A stretch of DNA of 9,699 nt from JAICLV01 sp036380925 (GTDB taxonomy: Bacteria; Actinomycetota; Actinomycetes; Acidothermales; Acidothermaceae), in assembly GCA_036380925.1 (NCBI GenBank), contig DASVDW010000074.1, positions 1 through 9,699 of the forward strand, written 5' to 3'. The translations under genes and the position numbers were made by a program. Under the pieces are notes generated by a model. The model did not search any database and was not told the origin of the DNA. It saw only the letters and a list, made by a program, of their open reading frames with translations. The first letter of the stretch is position 1. Each line of letters starts with the position of its first letter. Shown here piece after piece: positions 8,146-9,699 of the stretch.

Positions 8146-9372
8146 TCACGTCGTTCTTAACTGGCTGACGATCCAGCGAACGCCGCGAAGCCGCGGCGTC
8201 ACCTGGGCGATCGCGTAACCGGCGACGACCGCTCCCAATATCGCCAGGGTCGCCGCCACTCCGAAGGTGGAGACACCAAGCGGCGCGACGAGCGAGCCGA
8301 TCACGATGCCTCCGATCGACGCCGGCACCGCGACTCCATACGCGCGCCCGAACACCGACTCGTCGAGCAGCCGCTGCAGCCCGGTCTCCATCAAGACTTC
8401 CACGATCACCGCGCCCGAGCCGCTCACCGCCGTCAACGCGAGAGCGATGACGACGGAGGAGCTGACGGCGAGCAACGGCAGCGGAAGCGCGACGGCGCAC
8501 AGCGCGATCGCCAGCACCGCCGACTGCCGCGGCAGTCTCAGCACGCGCCCGGCCAAGAAGGCGCCGGTGATCCCACCGATCCCGAATCCGGCGAGCAGGT
8601 AACCGAAGCCGTTGGCGCCAAGTCCGAGCCGGCCGGACACCAGCACCAGCAGCACGGTGCAAGACCCGTACACGAAGCTGCACAAGACGTCGGCGCCCAC
8701 GAGCCGCAGGGCGCCGGGCGTCGACCGCAACGCGGCCAGGCCCGCGCCGAGGTCTCGACCGGGCTCACGCGGTGCGGCGCCGTCACGCGCCGGCGAGAAC
8801 GCCGGCCCGGCCGGGATGGCGAGCACGGCCAGCGCGGACAGTCCGAAGCTCACCGCGTTGACCGCGAACGAGACCGCAGGCGAGGCGACGACGAGCAGCA
8901 GTCCGCCAAGCGCCGGCCCGGCGACGACGCCCACTTGGGTCACCACGCTGCGCAACGCGTTCGCGGCCGGCAGGTCGTCGTCCGGCACCAACCGCGGCGT
9001 GGTGGCCGCGACGCTGGGCAGGTAAGGCGTCGCGGCCGTCGTCGCGAGCGCCGCGATGACGGGGACGGCGATCACCGGCAGGTCGGTCGTGGCCACGACG
9101 GCAAGCGCGGCCATCAACGCGGCGCGCGCGACGTCCGCCCAGATCATCAACCAGCGCCGGTCGAAGCGGTCGCACAGCGCGCCGCCGAGCGGGCCGAGCA
9201 CGACGACCGGCACGACGCGGGCCGCCGTCGTCGCGCCCACCCACGCCGCCGAGTGCGTGCGGTCGAACATCAGGACGACGAGCGCCAGGTTGTAGAGCCA
9301 GTCGCCGACCTGGGAGACCGCGAGTCCGGCCAACAGCCGGCGAAAGTCCCGATGCCGCAACGCTGCTCGCAT
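8146..9372 (-). CDS. MFS transporter, drug/siderophore-exporter-like
   Basis: A 408-residue integral membrane protein of the major facilitator superfamily with roughly 10-12 hydrophobic segments, probably exporting a small molecule by proton antiport; the substrate cannot be read from the sequence. The opening RDFRRLLAGLAVSQVGDWLYNLAL and the motif-A-like GPLGGALCDRFDRR (residues 60-73, loop between helices 2 and 3) are typical of the MFS_3/EntS-like exporters of actinobacteria. The second half includes ADVLCSFVYGSCTVLLVLV and ESVFGRAYGVAVPASIGGIVIGSLVAP. It ends shortly after the last helix, with a short basic tail (PRLRGVRWIVSQLRTT). The ATG at 9370-9372 is supported by GGAAGG about 10 bases upstream. 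It is transcribed away from the LuxR-type gene's end on the same strand, with 148 bp between, and converges on maeB. Confidence 0.92.
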   Translation of the reverse strand: MRAALRHRDFRRLLAGLAVSQVGDWLYNLALVVLMFDRTHSAAWVGATTAARVVPVVVLGPLGGALCDRFDRRWLMIWADVARAALMAALAVVATTDLPVIAVPVIAALATTAATPYLPSVAATTPRLVPDDDLPAANALRSVVTQVGVVAGPALGGLLLVVASPAVSFAVNAVSFGLSALAVLAIPAGPAFSPARDGAAPREPGRDLGAGLAALRSTPGALRLVGADVLCSFVYGSCTVLLVLVSGRLGLGANGFGYLLAGFGIGGITGAFLAGRVLRLPRQSAVLAIALCAVALPLPLLAVSSSVVIALALTAVSGSGAVIVEVLMETGLQRLLDESVFGRAYGVAVPASIGGIVIGSLVAPLGVSTFGVAATLAILGAVVAGYAIAQVTPRLRGVRWIVSQLRTT

Positions 9373-9477
9373 GGCGTGCCGCCCTTCCGAAAGTCACCGC
9401 GCTGCCGAATGTCGGCGTGGCAACGACGATCGGGCTAAGGGGTGGGCGGGCGGATCGGAGCGGATGCGTATTCACGG

Positions 9478-9500
9478 CGTCCAAGGCGCTTATTTGGACG
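9478..9500 (-). terminator. Hairpin after the LuxR-type gene
   Basis: Arms CGTCCAA (9478-9484) and TTGGACG (9494-9500) form a perfect 7-bp stem with a 9-base loop, 20 bases beyond the regulator's stop codon. There is no T-run on the minus strand after it. Its position suits a terminator; an operator upstream of the MFS gene is the alternative. The rest of the 148-bp gap shows nothing else clear. Confidence 0.4.
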
Positions 9501-9520
9501 ACGTGTGGTCGGGCGCCGCC

Positions 9521-9699
9521 TTAGCCGAGGTCGGTCAGGATCCCCAGTCGGTGCGCGACGGCGGCCGCCTCCACGCGGCCGCTGACGCCGAGCTTGGCGA
9601 GGATGTTCGACACGTGGACGCTCGCCGTCTTGGGGCTGATGAACAACTCACGCGCGATCTCCGGATTCGACCGGCCTGCGGCGAGCAGCCGCAGCACCT
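9521..9699 (-). CDS. LuxR-type transcriptional regulator, C-terminal fragment
   Basis: The right edge cuts this gene; 58 codons and a TAA stop (9521-9523) are visible. The translated end is a GerE/LuxR-type helix-turn-helix: VLRLLAAGRSNPEIARELF, then ISPKTASVHVSNILAKLGVSGRVEAAAVAHRLGIL. These match the conserved pattern of that domain (G-x-SN-x-EIA, S-x-KT-x-xxHVSNIL-x-KLGV). The partial codon before the first valine ends in AG, which fits the usual Glu of the REVL motif. Such domains end response regulators of two-component systems or large ATP-binding LuxR proteins; the missing N-terminus decides which. It is followed on the same strand by the MFS gene, which it might regulate, but nothing seen proves this. 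Confidence 0.9.
   Translation of the reverse strand, partial: VLRLLAAGRSNPEIARELFISPKTASVHVSNILAKLGVSGRVEAAAVAHRLGILTDLG

Noticed and set aside
8783..9484. Minus-strand frame starting upstream of the MFS gene
   Set aside because: It is out of frame with the MFS protein and becomes Arg/Gly-rich noise once inside it; no ribosome binding site or domain.

Overview
The window is about 65-70% GC by eye, dense, with GTG starts, 4-8 bp stop/start overlaps and TANNNT-type -10 boxes. The gene content (Asd and LysC of actinobacterial length, a DUF5063-type protein beside recR, YbaB, a lone-domain Amidase_3 enzyme) points to a high-GC actinobacterium. The order asd-lysC / DUF5063-recR-ybaB recalls Streptomyces-like genomes. 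The amidase beside ybaB recalls Mycobacterium (the Rv3715c-Rv3717 region). I cannot name the genus from the sequence.

Left part (1-2302, minus strand): a lysC-asd operon, the first two steps of the aspartate pathway leading to lysine/diaminopimelate, threonine and methionine. The two genes overlap by ATGA. lysC carries an in-frame internal start with a strong ribosome binding site, as expected for a separately translated beta (regulatory) subunit. asd fills the window to its edge and seems to lack only the last base of its stop codon.

Middle (2369-5707): a divergent lipoprotein gene of unknown function follows lysC and meets, tail to tail with a 14-bp overlap, the minus-strand operon ybaB-recR-DUF5063 (nucleoid-associated protein, recombination mediator, unknown protein). 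Divergent from ybaB is a zinc N-acetylmuramoyl-L-alanine amidase. It has an N-terminal lipobox and a long Pro/Ala/Ser/Thr linker, so it probably acts on peptidoglycan while tethered to the outer face of the membrane.

Right part (5838-9699): a large malic enzyme of the MaeB type with a fused phosphotransacetylase-like domain, an MFS exporter on the opposite strand, and the C-terminal DNA-binding domain of a LuxR-type regulator cut by the right edge. A perfect hairpin sits between the convergent malic enzyme and MFS genes.

Most of the window is ordinary chromosomal core. I see no prophage, insertion sequence, CRISPR array, tRNA, rRNA or defence/toxin system. The least explained parts are the lipoprotein, the DUF5063-type protein and the two short divergent promoter regions.
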